The notes beneath the pieces are model-generated. The model had not been told where the DNA came from. It saw only the letters and a program-made list of their open reading frames with translations, and did not search any database. From contig ML976999.1 of the NCBI GenBank assembly GCA_010015675.1, forward strand, positions 99,967-114,062: a stretch of DNA of 14,096 bases, given 5' to 3'. Origin of the DNA: Byssothecium circinans. Taxonomy: Eukaryota; Ascomycota; Dothideomycetes; Pleosporales; Massarinaceae. The position numbers were made by a program, and so were the translations under genes. Below are positions 1-9,813 of this stretch, one piece after another (position 1 is the first letter of the stretch; each line of letters begins with the position of its first letter).

Positions 1-67
1 GAAAATATTAAGGTTTAGCTTTGTTATTAAGATATCCTGTTTTGATTTTCCAATGCTAAGCTTTTGA

Positions 68-98
68 GCGGTTCGGTGGTGTGGGCGGTTCGGTGGTG
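68..98. repeat. GC-rich 14-bp direct repeat, two copies
   Basis: The 14-mer GCGGTTCGGTGGTG occurs at 68-81 and again at 85-98 (period 17). The surrounding 40 bases (61-100) hold six TG and no TA, the reverse of the rest of the window, so this patch appears to have escaped RIP or to come from a different source. I see no gene in 1-370. The repeat could belong to the end of a mobile element or to spacer DNA; its role is unknown. A loosely similar GC-rich string in the other orientation lies near 5715-5735. Confidence 0.6.
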
Positions 99-370
99 CT
101 TTACATTAGTCTTAGTAATAGAGCTAATAATAAAGATTAGGAGCACATTAGTAAGATTAACTACCTAAAGAGTAGTTACCCATAAATTCTAATAGATAAA
201 TAGATGATATAACGTTTTTAGAGACTAGAGAAGCTAAGGTAAATAAGGAAAATAATAATTTCTAAAGCGCAAACTTTCATAAGGAGTCGTCACTTAGGTT
301 TCAGCTTAAGTGCGCTTTAGCGGCGCGCTCCTAGTCTGAACTAGCTCTTCCTACCTAAAGAGATAAAGAA

Positions 371-634
371 GATGAATATAAAGTTAAGTAAGTTCTAGAG
401 GCCTATATCTTTAGGAGAAAGCTTAAATACCGCGTGAAATAGCTTAGCTACGACGATGATCCAAAGTAGTATAACGCAGCTAACTTTAAGAATAGCCCAT
501 ATAAGCTCTATAAGTTCTATAGAGATGATCTAACCTAACCTAGACCTCTAAAAAAGCTAGATTACTAGATGCAGTGCTAAGAGAAGGATAGAGACACTAA
601 TAACCATCCTAATAATAATAAGCTAATAAATAGG
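371..634 (+). pseudogene. Chromodomain tail of a Ty3/Gypsy retrotransposon polyprotein (RIP-inactivated)
   Basis: In frame +2 the translation starts DEYKVK-stop-VLEAYIF, runs through LKYRVK-stop-LSYDDDPK-stop-YNAANF and continues into KNSPYKLYKFYRDDL and a Lys/Asp/Asn-rich tail. This matches the chromodomain at the C terminus of fungal chromovirus integrases, which in this family recognises methylated histone H3 and steers integration into heterochromatin. The two TAG codons at 440-442 and 467-469 fall where the family has Trp (VKWLGY and DPEWYP), the expected result of TGG to TAG by RIP. The tail after the domain resembles the usual end of these polyproteins. The upstream integrase, reverse transcriptase and gag are not recognisable in 1-370 and presumably lie outside the window or are eroded. 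No LTR was identified. The assignment rests on the order of conserved residues read by eye. Confidence 0.8.
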
Positions 635-1881
635 TTAGTTAGGCGGCGTGGAAAACTTCGCTAAGGAAAAGTTAAGTATTAGTAGAATGTTTTACTTAGA
701 TTATGATAATAAGGCAGGCGTAGGTAGAAAGTTTTTATAGATTTAAATTATCTTAGCGTATAGCTACTATTAAGCGTAGGTAGCGTAGAAAACGCATTAG
801 AGCCTTAGTATTACTACTAGTTAATACGCGAATACTAGTTTAACTTATAAGGTCTTAGCTAGACTTATTACTAGCTTTAACTTAGACTTCCTAGATTATG
901 CAGAGGTGCTTAGGCTAGTGTTAGATGAATAAAGGATAAAGTAATAGTATTATTATATTATTTACTAAGATAGCATTCTCCTTTATATTACTCTTATCTA
1001 ACCTATGTTATTTTTACTACGCTAAGCTTACCTAGTTAGGGGCTGTTGCCTATATTACCCTTCTACTATAGCGAGCGACGGTTCATATTCATAGGCTGGA
1101 GCGGTTGACGTTACTTAGGTTATAGTACCTATTAGGAAGAGCGCGTTTTTAGGATAAATAAAGTAGGGTAAGTAGGTTAGTAAGCTATACGTAGATAATA
1201 GTAGAGCTAAACATTAGGGAGTATAGGTACTAGATACTTCTAGGATTGCAGCTAGGCAAGATGCTAGGTATGCGGAGCGAGAGTAGAGGGATAGGTAAAG
1301 ACTTAACTATTTATTATTTAAGATATTGTTACGCCTAGCCTTAAGATGCTGACTAGCGGATCTAGCCGCCGCTAGGTAACTAGCGCAGAGCATATAGCGA
1401 TAGTTTTTAACTTTAATAGTAAAGAGACCACTAGCCATAGGCCTACAGCTATAAGCTTGGCATTTAGGCTACTTAAAGAATATACGCAACGATAATTATG
1501 TAGGACGTGCAGGGCGGTTTTAATTGAAAGTTCTAACTAGGGTAGCAGGTTATCATCTATTTCTGCTAGGTTCTAAAAGTATCCCTTTTAATAAAAATAG
1601 AGTTTAGTAGCCTTAGTATTTAGGTACCTAAAATGGGAACCATGATATTATAACTAAGACTAGGAGTCTTATCAACCTAAAATACTATTATAATAAGTAG
1701 AGTAAGCTTACTATTTCTGTGAAGTGAAAGTACTAGATGCTCTACACTACTTGAACTATTAGATAAATCAGTGAGTAGATCTAATACGAATGAGCGAATA
1801 TATCCCTAGTCATGCCTAATAGTCCTAGAGCTCAAATAGAAGGTTTAGAAGAGGTAGAGAAAGGTAATACAGATATAGAAG
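635..1881. other. No recognisable gene; RIP-degraded DNA, perhaps retrotransposon 3' remains
   Basis: Every frame is broken by TAG and TAA and I recognise no domain. The position just downstream of the chromodomain would suit the 3' untranslated region and LTR of the Gypsy element, but I found no paired LTR, polypurine tract or target-site duplication that would show it. Confidence 0.4.
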
Positions 1882-2120
1882 CTCACTAGCCTATACAAGC
1901 GTATAGGTAACTTGCTTAAGAGGGAGTTAGATGCGCTAAATAAATATATAGAGATTAGAATGAGTGTAATAACTCTTAAGGTAATAGTAAATCAGTTTTA
2001 AACTAACTATAGCCTACAAATCGCATGTAACTTAATGCGCATATACGAAAGATCTTATAAGAGCTTAGATCTCTAAGAAATATTTCCTAAGCTTAAATCT
2101 CCCATGTAATAGGTATTAGG
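1882..2120 (+). pseudogene. Unassigned coding-like remnant
   Basis: Frame +1 is free of stops from 1882 to about 2001 and then carries only TAA or TAG, at spacings typical of RIP-converted Gln or Trp codons. It includes segments such as LLKRELDALNKYIEIRM and LQIACNLMRIYERSYKSL, which are rich in Leu, Lys, Glu and Ile and look helical, possibly coiled coil. I do not recognise a family. It ends just before the minisatellite at 2167. It could be a piece of a gag-like or host protein, or chance openness in AT-rich sequence. Confidence 0.3.
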
Positions 2121-2166
2121 TACGCGAGTATAGATATTCCGCCTGCTTGTAACTACTAATAATGAA

Positions 2167-2554
2167 CTTGTAAGGACGCTTCTCTAAGGAGGCAAGACTA
2201 ACTAGGATGCCTATCTAGGGTGGCAAAGACTAGGATGCCTATCTAAGGCGATAAAGACTAGGACGTCTATCTAAGGCGATAAATCTAACTAGGATGATTC
2301 TCTTAGGACATAAATATGGGGACGCTTATCTAGGGCGACAAATCTAACTAGGACGCATGTCTAGGGCGATAAATATAGGGACGCCTCTTTAGGGTAATAA
2401 ATCTAACTAGGACACCTCTCTAAGAAGAGAAAACTAACTAGGACGTTTCTCTTAGGAGAAAAATCTAGGTATACTTTACTAAAGAGATAAATCTAACTAA
2501 GACACCTCTCTAGGAAGAGATATCTAACTAGGACGTTTCTCTAGGTAGAAAAAT
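2167..2554. repeat. Degenerate minisatellite, about 13 units of about 25-34 bp
   Basis: Units follow the pattern CTAACTAGGACGCCTCTCTA followed by GGGCGATAAAT, with clear copies at about 2195, 2286, 2345, 2404, 2435, 2493 and 2524 and shorter variants lacking CTAA between them. Longer (about 31 bp) and shorter (25-28 bp) units partly alternate. Unit length varies and is not a multiple of three, so it is unlikely to encode a repeated peptide. Differences between copies are partly C/T and G/A changes, as RIP would produce, so the array probably predates mutation. There are no conserved spacers. Confidence 0.85.
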
Positions 2555-2734
2555 CCTAGCATAGGTTTGAATAAATTTTAGCAAGAGAAGTTATAGTTAC
2601 TAGAGTAATAATAGAACTATCTTATGAGGTTCATTATATTAGAGTTATACGTGATATATAGAGCTACCTCTAGCACTCACTATTAATTAATACAGAGGAA
2701 CTATATTATTACCCTAAAGATTAACCTCTATACA

Positions 2735-2790
2735 ACTAAGCTATTTATTATTAGGAAGGTATATGACTAAGCTGTCTATTATTAGGAGGT
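2735..2790. repeat. Imperfect direct repeat, two copies of about 25 bp
   Basis: ACTAAGCTATTTATTATTAG with GAAGGT (2735-2760) is followed after five bases by ACTAAGCTGTCTATTATTAG with GAGGT (2766-2790). The copies differ at two positions plus one indel. The function is unknown; it could be part of an element end or LTR. Confidence 0.6.
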
Positions 2791-2805
2791 CCCTTTCAGG
2801 GACCT
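2787..2805. repeat. Perfect 8-bp hairpin
   Basis: AGGTCCCT (2787-2794) and AGGGACCT (2798-2805) are exact reverse complements around a TTC loop. It overlaps the end of the direct repeat at 2735-2790 and may be part of the same terminal structure. No T-run or coding context suggests a transcript end. Confidence 0.55.
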
Positions 2806-2833
2806 TTAAAAAGCCATTTAGGGAATAAAGGGG

Positions 2834-2862
2834 GTTATAATATCGCAAGTGCTATTTATAAC
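2834..2862. repeat. Short inverted repeat GTTATAA/TTATAAC
   Basis: GTTATAA at 2834-2840 pairs with TTATAAC at 2856-2862 after a run of five G. A similar G-run plus TTATAA hairpin lies at 5838-5870, which raises the thin possibility that 2.8-5.9 kb is one element, but no true terminal inverted repeat could be aligned. Confidence 0.35.
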
Positions 2863-2879
2863 ATAGTTTTAATTATTGC

Positions 2880-5700
2880 GCTCTTAGAGGGGATATACTA
2901 TACATAAAAAGCAACCTTTCTTAATTTCGCTATAGTATGTACTTCTTTTACTATCACTAACTCTATTACTCTAGATAATAGCTTATCATTAATTACTATA
3001 GTTACGCTTAAAACTTTAGGCTAAAGAGCAGATATCTAAGATGCTTTAAACGCCTGTAGCACCATTATACGCTCGCGAAAGCATCCTGAAGCTGTCGCCT
3101 TTAATGTCTAAAATAGTATATAAGGCTTATGCTCCCTTAGAGCCTAGGCCTTATACGACTTTAGCTACGGTATCTTTCCTATCTACGTTATCCTTAGCGC
3201 CTAAACTAATATTAGCGTAGCCTGCGGCTGAAAGTAATCTAACGCTCCCTATTTCTATTAGATAGCTATTATAGATCACTTAGAGTAGTAGTACTATGTA
3301 GCTATTACCTCCTTACTTAAACTAATCTTCCATGATCACCTAGCTTCTTTAGATAGAAATATAATCACATAACATTATATAGGAAATGCTGTATATAACT
3401 AAAACTTATCGTCTAGAGGTAGTTTAGAACTATAATCACCTATTAGCTAACACGCATAGCTAGGCTATAGTATATAATAATTTAACTTTAGCTCTCTAAA
3501 AGTGCGTGGAAGAGTGCTCTCGACTAATATCTAAGAACGTGTTATTGAAAACATAGCTATAATGCGTTAATATGCAGGTTAGTTATTAAATTAATAAAGG
3601 CGTACATTAATAACTAACTATAGAAGTTAAGCTTTTAGCTTAATAAGTTCGCGCTAAAGAATAAATAGATACAACTTCTCTAGAAGAAACTCTTACGCTA
3701 ATCTAGTAAAGAAAGCTAGGTTAAGCCTATAAGCATAGACTCTAACCCTAACGCCTTTATAATGAGTATAATAGTAGTATAACTTGAGCTAGAAGACTTA
3801 CTATCACCTTATTCTCCTAAGGGGTAGATGCAACCTAGATATGAAATAAGATACTACTATATCTATAATAGATACTAAGCTTATAAAGGTGCTAAGGAAA
3901 CATCTTTATTAAGACCTATATTTTTATTCCTATAAGAATAAGAGACCTTAATGCTACTTCTAAAATTACTTAAATTTACGTTTCTATCCTAGTAATAGGC
4001 TATCCTTTATTATATATGCTCTCTAAAGAAGCTATTTTCTATCTTCCCCTTTAAGCTAATGCGGATCCTTAAGTTTAAAGCGTACGTCTTTAAACTCTAG
4101 AACCTCCCTAAGCGCCTAGAGAAAGTAGAAAAACTTAACCTCCTTTTTCTTACCTAATAACGTTGCTACTATGAACTTTATTATAAAATGTCTTAGCTAT
4201 ATTCTTCGTTTAGCGCAGAGTGCATTAATAAAGTTAAGCAAAATTAAGCGTTTAGCATCTTTAGAGTCTTTAAGATCCACGTAAAACTTAATATTATTAA
4301 CGTATTAAAATAGTTTTCTACTAAGCAATTAGAGAAGTATAGATGTGTTTCAATACTATCTAAAAGAGTATCTAACGTAGTAATCCTAGCTATCCTAATA
4401 GTAAAAATTATTATTAAATCTTAAGTTATCCCCCCTATATTTAAGTCTAAGTGGCTTCATGCTATACATTAGGCTTATAACTTTTTTATAGACCTATTTG
4501 TTAACCATAAGAAGCCCTATACTACTCCCTTTAAGTCTATGTTAAGGAATAAGCCCTTAAAATAGAGGAAATGCGTGCTTGTAAATTTCATTTTAGATTT
4601 CCCTTAGAAGTTTAAGCAGCTTAGGCCGTCTTTTAGGTAGTAATAGGTTATAGTCACCATAGTACTATTATTAGTCTTATGTATCTATATAGATAAATAG
4701 CTATCTATATTAATGTCTATATATAAGTATTGCTGCGCATTAGGCCTAGAGAGAATAGAGGTGTTTTTAAACGCTACACTATGACTAAGCTGTGTGCTCC
4801 TATGAACGTAGCAGCATTACGCTAAAGTAATGCTTACATTCCGCAATATAGAGCTTCTCCTTAGCGCCTAACCTAGATGCGTATAATTACTTTTTAACTA
4901 TCTAAGTGTTTGCTAGATGTCTACTAAGCAAAGGGCTAAGACTAAGCTAAGTTTGTCTATTAAGTTATCCTTGCGTCTTTATTCTATGGAGTAAAGAAGA
5001 GCGTAAACTAAAATAAAAGGTAGATAAAAAGCGTAGAAAAAGATAGTAGGTATTTTTAGAGCCTTAATTATGAGTAAATATAAAGACCTTTATATGTATA
5101 ATACGTCTAAGCTACTAACGATACTCTACGTACTATAGCGTAGCAGTAATGCTATTATTAGGTTAGAATAGGGTAGTACTCCTCTATTAGTAGTTTTAAT
5201 TTAAAAGTTAGTAAGATCCGTTCACGCTTTTAGACCTAATCTGTAAGCTTTAGCACGTACGCCTAAGCAACACTAATGCCATAATTCGATCAGCTTATGG
5301 TAGTATGTATCATAGCCTAACAGCATGTAATACTATCTACTAATACCAACAACTCATTTATACTCTAAAGCTAGGGTCAGGCTAATCTCTCCTCTAGAGA
5401 CAGCGGCGTGTATCCCTTAGTAAAAAAAGTTATATAATGTTAGATATTGCTTTCTATAGCATTGCTGCTACTAAGAGACTAGATATAGCTATAGAGCTTA
5501 CTATTTAGACTAGAGGTTTATGTCTACCTTACATGGTAGGGAAAGGGAAGAGGTGTAAGATAGGTAAATGCGTATCTAGGATTTAGAATTAATGCTTCCT
5601 AGTAGGAATCCTGTCTACAGTAGAGGAGTAGATAAGGTAAGCTATTATGCATTATAGACTCTATATTAGAAATAGCTTTTATCTAAACTAATTAAATTAA
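2880..5700. other. 2.8 kb of RIP-degraded DNA with no assignable gene
   Basis: Both strands contain stretches broken only by TAG and TAA, for example + strand frames near 2945-3370 and 4070-4640 and minus-strand frames over the same intervals, but I cannot match any of them to a transposase, reverse transcriptase or host protein. In CTAG/TTAA-rich sequence several frames look equally open once stops are ignored, so orientation cannot be decided by eye. It is most likely the body of another dead transposon. Confidence 0.4.
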
Positions 5701-5837
5701 TATACTACCTAAGGCACCGCCACCACTAAGCCTAAGCAGGCGTTATGCGTAGGTCAAACTAATAAGCTATATTTATAAACTTCTTAGCATTTATGCCTCT
5801 CTAAAGCTACTTATAGGGGGGGTTTTAAGGGGCTTAG

Positions 5838-5870
5838 TTATAAACCCCATTTCTTAGCTAGGGGTTATAA
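5838..5870. repeat. Hairpin with ACCCC/GGGGT arms
   Basis: TTATAAACCCC (5838-5848) pairs with GGGGTTATAA (5861-5870), leaving one unpaired A in the left arm. A run of seven G lies just upstream (5816-5822). It may be part of the edge of the preceding repeat. The rest of 5700-6070 shows no gene. Confidence 0.5.
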
Positions 5871-6070
5871 ATATAAATTTAAAAAGCTTCTACTAACCTA
5901 TTATAAAACTATTTCTATTCCTTTATCCTTAATTAATACTATCCATGATGTCTCTTTCTAAATCATTACCTTATACAGGTTAATTAAAGAGACTCTTTAA
6001 GATAGACATCTAAACGATTATACCTTAGGTTAAATAAGTAAAAATTAAATAACTAATATACATAACCTCT

Positions 6071-6589
6071 CTACCTAATAAACTTGTTAAGCTTATTTTC
6101 TTTTATCTTTTACCTTAAGTAATCTTACGCTGCCTAAGGGTCTGCAAATCCTTCTAGTCCGTTATATCTAGGAGCCCTCTAATCTAGGCTATACTATATC
6201 TCTCTCCTATATCAATGAATCTAAATAGCATATAGAAGATAAATCTCTTCCTAAACTATATATTCTCTAACCTCCCAAAGTAAAGAGAAAAATCTACTTT
6301 TAAGTTTAATAATTTAGTTGCTAGATCTCTTCTAGTCAAGCTAATACACTATTATGTAATAACTAAAAGAAAGAGTACTATTAAATAATCTCACACTAAT
6401 AAGAATACTAGTTAGAAGAGAATGTCACTAGGTATACTAGGCTAACCTATCCGCATCCGCTTTATAAAAGCATTTAAAATGCCTAATGGTTACTTTTCTA
6501 CTAGTAAGTAGAAAGTTTATAAAGAAAAACTTATAATACCTAAATTCTAAGAGATCTATGAAAAGCATAAGGTATCATAGTGGGGGTGA
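6071..6589 (+). pseudogene. Degenerate F-box protein gene fragment
   Basis: Frame +2 reads LPNKLVKLIFFYLLP, a stop, then VILRCLRVCKSF, a stop, and SVISRSPLI-stop-AILYLSP. This has the fungal F-box layout: LP, ELL.I, LP..LLR.RVC..W..VI..SP.LQ..LFL. The TAG at 6155-6157 falls where the family usually has Trp. Further on, NKNTS-stop-KRMSLG resembles the (R/P)EASWRRM segment downstream of the F-box in many fungal F-box proteins. The frame stays open, apart from TAA and TAG, up to a TGA at 6587-6589. F-box proteins act as substrate adaptors of SCF ubiquitin ligases by binding Skp1. The start is not identifiable and the gene is clearly dead. It lies about 0.6 kb upstream of the proposed Helitron end, so it is probably outside that element. 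Confidence 0.65.
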
Positions 6590-7140
6590 TAAGGATAGGC
6601 TAATCAACTAACCTAGAAGTTTTTATGTAAAGATAAGATATTATAGATAAAAGATAATTCTAAAAAGGAGGAGTGTTACTTGAATAAGGTTAAGCAACAC
6701 TATAGAGATATTAGTTTGTAGCAAGATAATATAAGGATCTAGTATATAAACACAGTTCCACGCATAGGATTTATCTATACTACTTAGAACCTATTTAAAG
6801 ACATAGATAGTAATAATTATTTTAAGGACAAATGATAAGGCTACTGTAGGTAGGAGAACTAATTAACGTCTATTACTACAGATTAAGAAACACCCCGCGC
6901 TAAGAAATATGAGGGGTACTTTAACTTTAAGCAACTTAAAATCCATGCACACGTTAATATTCATGATAACTCTCTATAAGTTATATGCTGTAGCTATTTC
7001 TAGACATCTAGGACCCCTTTAATCTAAAAATTATATTACGCATTATCACATTCGCGTCTAATTCGTAGAGAGCCTTATTCTTTAGTAAAACAGCGTTCCT
7101 TCCCTATAGCACTACTACTAAGCTCTTGCTACTCTATAAT
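6590..7140. other. Gene-free stretch between F-box remnant and Helitron
   Basis: No domain or RNA gene is recognised. RIP signs are strong in most of it and weaken toward 7100. Confidence 0.4.
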
Positions 7141-7169
7141 TTTGCGGAGCGAGGAACGAGCGTAGCAAA

Positions 7170-7179
7170 TCTACAATCC
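7170..7179 (+). other. Candidate Helitron 5' terminus
   Basis: TCTACAATCC directly follows an A, as expected for rolling-circle elements that start with TC at an A/T target. It sits 416 bases before the first ATG of the Rep/helicase frame. The call is inferred from the family rule and needs comparison with sister copies. Confidence 0.4.
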
Positions 7180-7522
7180 AAATCGCGCCTGAGGGCTTCC
7201 AAAAAATCGCATTTTAACGTACTTCTACCTATTAAATTTCATTACTGATTTTTCTATATATGCTAAAAACTGTACCCTTGATAGTTCTACTAATAGCAGC
7301 CTATATTTAATTCGTTGTAATAGGTATGCGTGGATAAAACAGTGTTTTTTAAATAATATTCTTCAGAATCATAACTAATACGCATGTCGCGTGTCCTATA
7401 TTAGGTAGTGAAATAGGGGCTTAGGGTTTAAAAGCTGCTTACGCTACTTTATCTACAAGCTACTGCATGCGGCAACATAACTAAACCCTATATTATAAAG
7501 AAAAAATTCGCTACACTATAGG

Positions 7523-7550
7523 CCTAATACCTCGTAATACTACCTAATAC
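7523..7550. repeat. CCTAATAC motif cluster upstream of the Helitron frame
   Basis: CCTAATAC occurs at 7523-7530 and 7543-7550, with GTAATAC between them, just ahead of the ATG at 7586. Further copies are at 9763, 13078, 13091 and 13693. Its role is unknown; it could be leader sequence or simple repeat spread by RIP-convergent change. Confidence 0.4.
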
Positions 7551-8200
7551 TACTTCCCTCTATCTACGTACCCTTATACGTTATTATGGATGTTCTATAC
7601 TGTAATCGCTGTAACGCACCTCTTACGCCTGGCGTTAATCAATTTCGCAATAATAAATAGAAGAAGAACTGTTAGGCTTGCCTTATAGTTACTTAGAGTT
7701 ATAAATAGCGAGCAAATACGTTAGAGCATAAAGCTGCACCCCCTATAAAGTATCACGCAACGCTAACGTTAGACTCTAGTCCTTTATCTAGTATTCTCTA
7801 TACTCTAACGCTAGTCTAACCTTAATCTATACTAACGTCTACGCCGCATGCGCTAACCGCACTAGGGACTCTACTTAAGTAGCAGCTTCTTTATGTGGCT
7901 GGTATTAGTCTTAGTATTAGGCTACTATCTTAGTCTTTATATACGTCACTATTACCTTACCTATCCTAACTTCCCCCATTAGCACCACTAAGCGCCATAA
8001 CTCCTATTAAACCCCTATTATTGTCATAAACGCTTTCTAGTTAACTATTACCATAGATAGCCGCGATACATTCTACATCATAGCCATGGTATTCATAATA
8101 GTAAGGGGAGAGTATTTTATAGAATACCCCTCCATCTTTAGTGCAATTACGTGATACTTGCTCTAGTATTAGTCCTAGTATTAGTCATACAACCTACATA

Positions 8201-8302
8201 GCAGCTAAGTCTAAAGAACATGTGGTCGATGAGTTAGATAATAATATAGCAGCAGCTAAGTCTTAAGAATATGTGGTTAATGAGTTTAATAATAGTATAG
8301 AT
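8201..8302 (+). repeat. In-frame 51-bp tandem duplication in the Helitron gene
   Basis: Two adjacent 51-bp units (8201-8251, 8252-8302) encode AAKSKEHVVDELDNNIA and AAKS-stop-EYVVNEFNNSID in the Rep/helicase frame. The length is exactly 17 codons, and most differences (C/T and G/A) fit RIP, so duplication probably came first. It lies in the acidic linker between the Cys motif and the DUF6570-like region. Confidence 0.8.
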
Positions 8303-9748
8303 AGAGAGATGCTTATAGAGGTAGAAGAGAATATATATAACTTCCCTCTAGAAGAGCCCCTATTACAAATTTAGGATAATAGTTCCTATCTTTCTAATCC
8401 TGCATTATCTAATTAAGATAAAACGTATATCTCTACGTTTTACAACGCACTTAAGAAAGAAGAGATAGAGACGTGTACAATCTACAACCATCATTAGTTT
8501 CGCCTAAACGTTCGCCGTGGGGAATGTGCTGCCTATTTAACTAATTACGTTAAACATGGTGCTGAAGAGGATTAGGTGCCTATATTTAGTGCTGCAAATA
8601 ATATAGATCTAGGTGTAATACCTAACCTCCCTTCTCTTACTAATATTAAGGAGATGCTTATTACCTAGGTTCACTATTTTATGTAGATATGTTAGTATCG
8701 TGGGTAGCAGTATAAGTATAGAGGGCATATATGTCATTTCGCCATTAATGTAGCTAGGGTATTTTTAAGGCTTCCTATCCTTCTATCTAAGCTTAATATT
8801 ATTATCCTTAAACTACTATATTCAGATGAGGACGACCACGCTTTAGTTAAACATCAATTTAAGAAGAGTTAGAAAGTAAGGCGCACTATAGTGTTGCGTT
8901 AGCTATAATAGTTAAAGGCACATCACTCTAGATATAGTAATATTATTATTAATGATAAGTCTATTCAAGAACTCCCTATTAATAGGTATGTAGATGATTA
9001 ATTTACTGTGCTTCAGCATAGGGATATAGACATTAGGCTAGGGGATTATCCTAATACGCAAGAGCTAGTGTCACTATCCTATACGCTAGACTATTTACCC
9101 CTACTATCTATACCTACTATGACTACCTATATACTAGATAGGTTACCACCTCATACTAGGCCTAATACTAGCGCGGATTCCTACTACGATGGTAGCTTGA
9201 TTTTTGATGAGGATGATAATGACGATAATAGAGCTAACACGACCATAGTTCCTAATATTGTTCCTGATATTAGTAAATTTAAGACTTTGCGTTATTAAAT
9301 TTAATTAAGACCTTCCTACCTTACTATAGGCTTAGTGCGAAGGACACCTATTTCTAAATATAGTAATTAGGAAAAGATCCTTAGTCTTACATTTCCTACC
9401 TTATATCTAAATAGAATTAGTGACTATATGCAACTAAGGATGCGGGAGGTTGCATATGCGGACTATATTTAGCACATGATAAGCTATAAGGATAGACGTT
9501 TTACTTATTACTTACGTTTCCATTTTACTGCCTTTAATACGCTTCTCCGCAGGTAAACTACTACAAAGGTGGGTTTCTTTATAAGGAAGACACTAGACGG
9601 CGCTTCTATAATAGCTAAGGATATTTAAGCTTAGTTTAACAGCGCTAATGGTAGGCAGAGTTTGATTAACGCTGTAGTATAGTTCTCTACCTCTATTTAA
9701 GGTTCTTATGCGTATTAGAAAGTAGAGGGTATAAACCTAAAGGCTATA

Positions 9749-9813
9749 GTACGTATAGTCTACCTAATACCTAGCTAATACCCTTATTATTAATATCTAA
9801 CTTTTATTAATAG
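9749..9813 (+). other. Spliceosomal intron (65 bp) in the Helitron gene
   Basis: The interval begins GTACGT (a standard fungal 5' splice site), contains the branch-site consensus CTAAC 15 bases before its end, and finishes TTTATTAATAG. Conserved Helitron-like N sequence is read in frame +2 up to LKAI just before it, and in frame +1 straight after it (CPNLFITYSTADY). Removing 65 bases joins the two frames in phase 0. The intron contains CCTAATACCTAGCTAATACC. The alternative is a RIP-independent 65-bp insertion, but the match to splice signals and to the frame change makes an intron much more likely. Confidence 0.8.

Noticed and set aside
2167..2554. CRISPR array
   Set aside because: The repeats abut without unique spacers, vary in length and sequence, and sit in eukaryotic transposon DNA.
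2787..2805. Transcription terminator
   Set aside because: There is no gene upstream, no T-run, and the context is fungal.
2880..5700. Transposase or reverse transcriptase gene
   Set aside because: Several frames on both strands look partly open, but no catalytic motif or domain order could be recognised, so no family was assigned.
7422..7489. Telomere-like TTAGGGTTTA with its inverse CTAAACCCTA
   Set aside because: Single copies only, 50 bases apart and in opposite orientation; no TTAGGG array.
9008..9298. 96-codon open reading frame as a stand-alone gene
   Set aside because: It starts at GTG, not ATG, is in frame with the Helitron protein on both sides, and lies between its DUF6570-like and N domains. 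It is simply the longest stop-free piece of that pseudogene.
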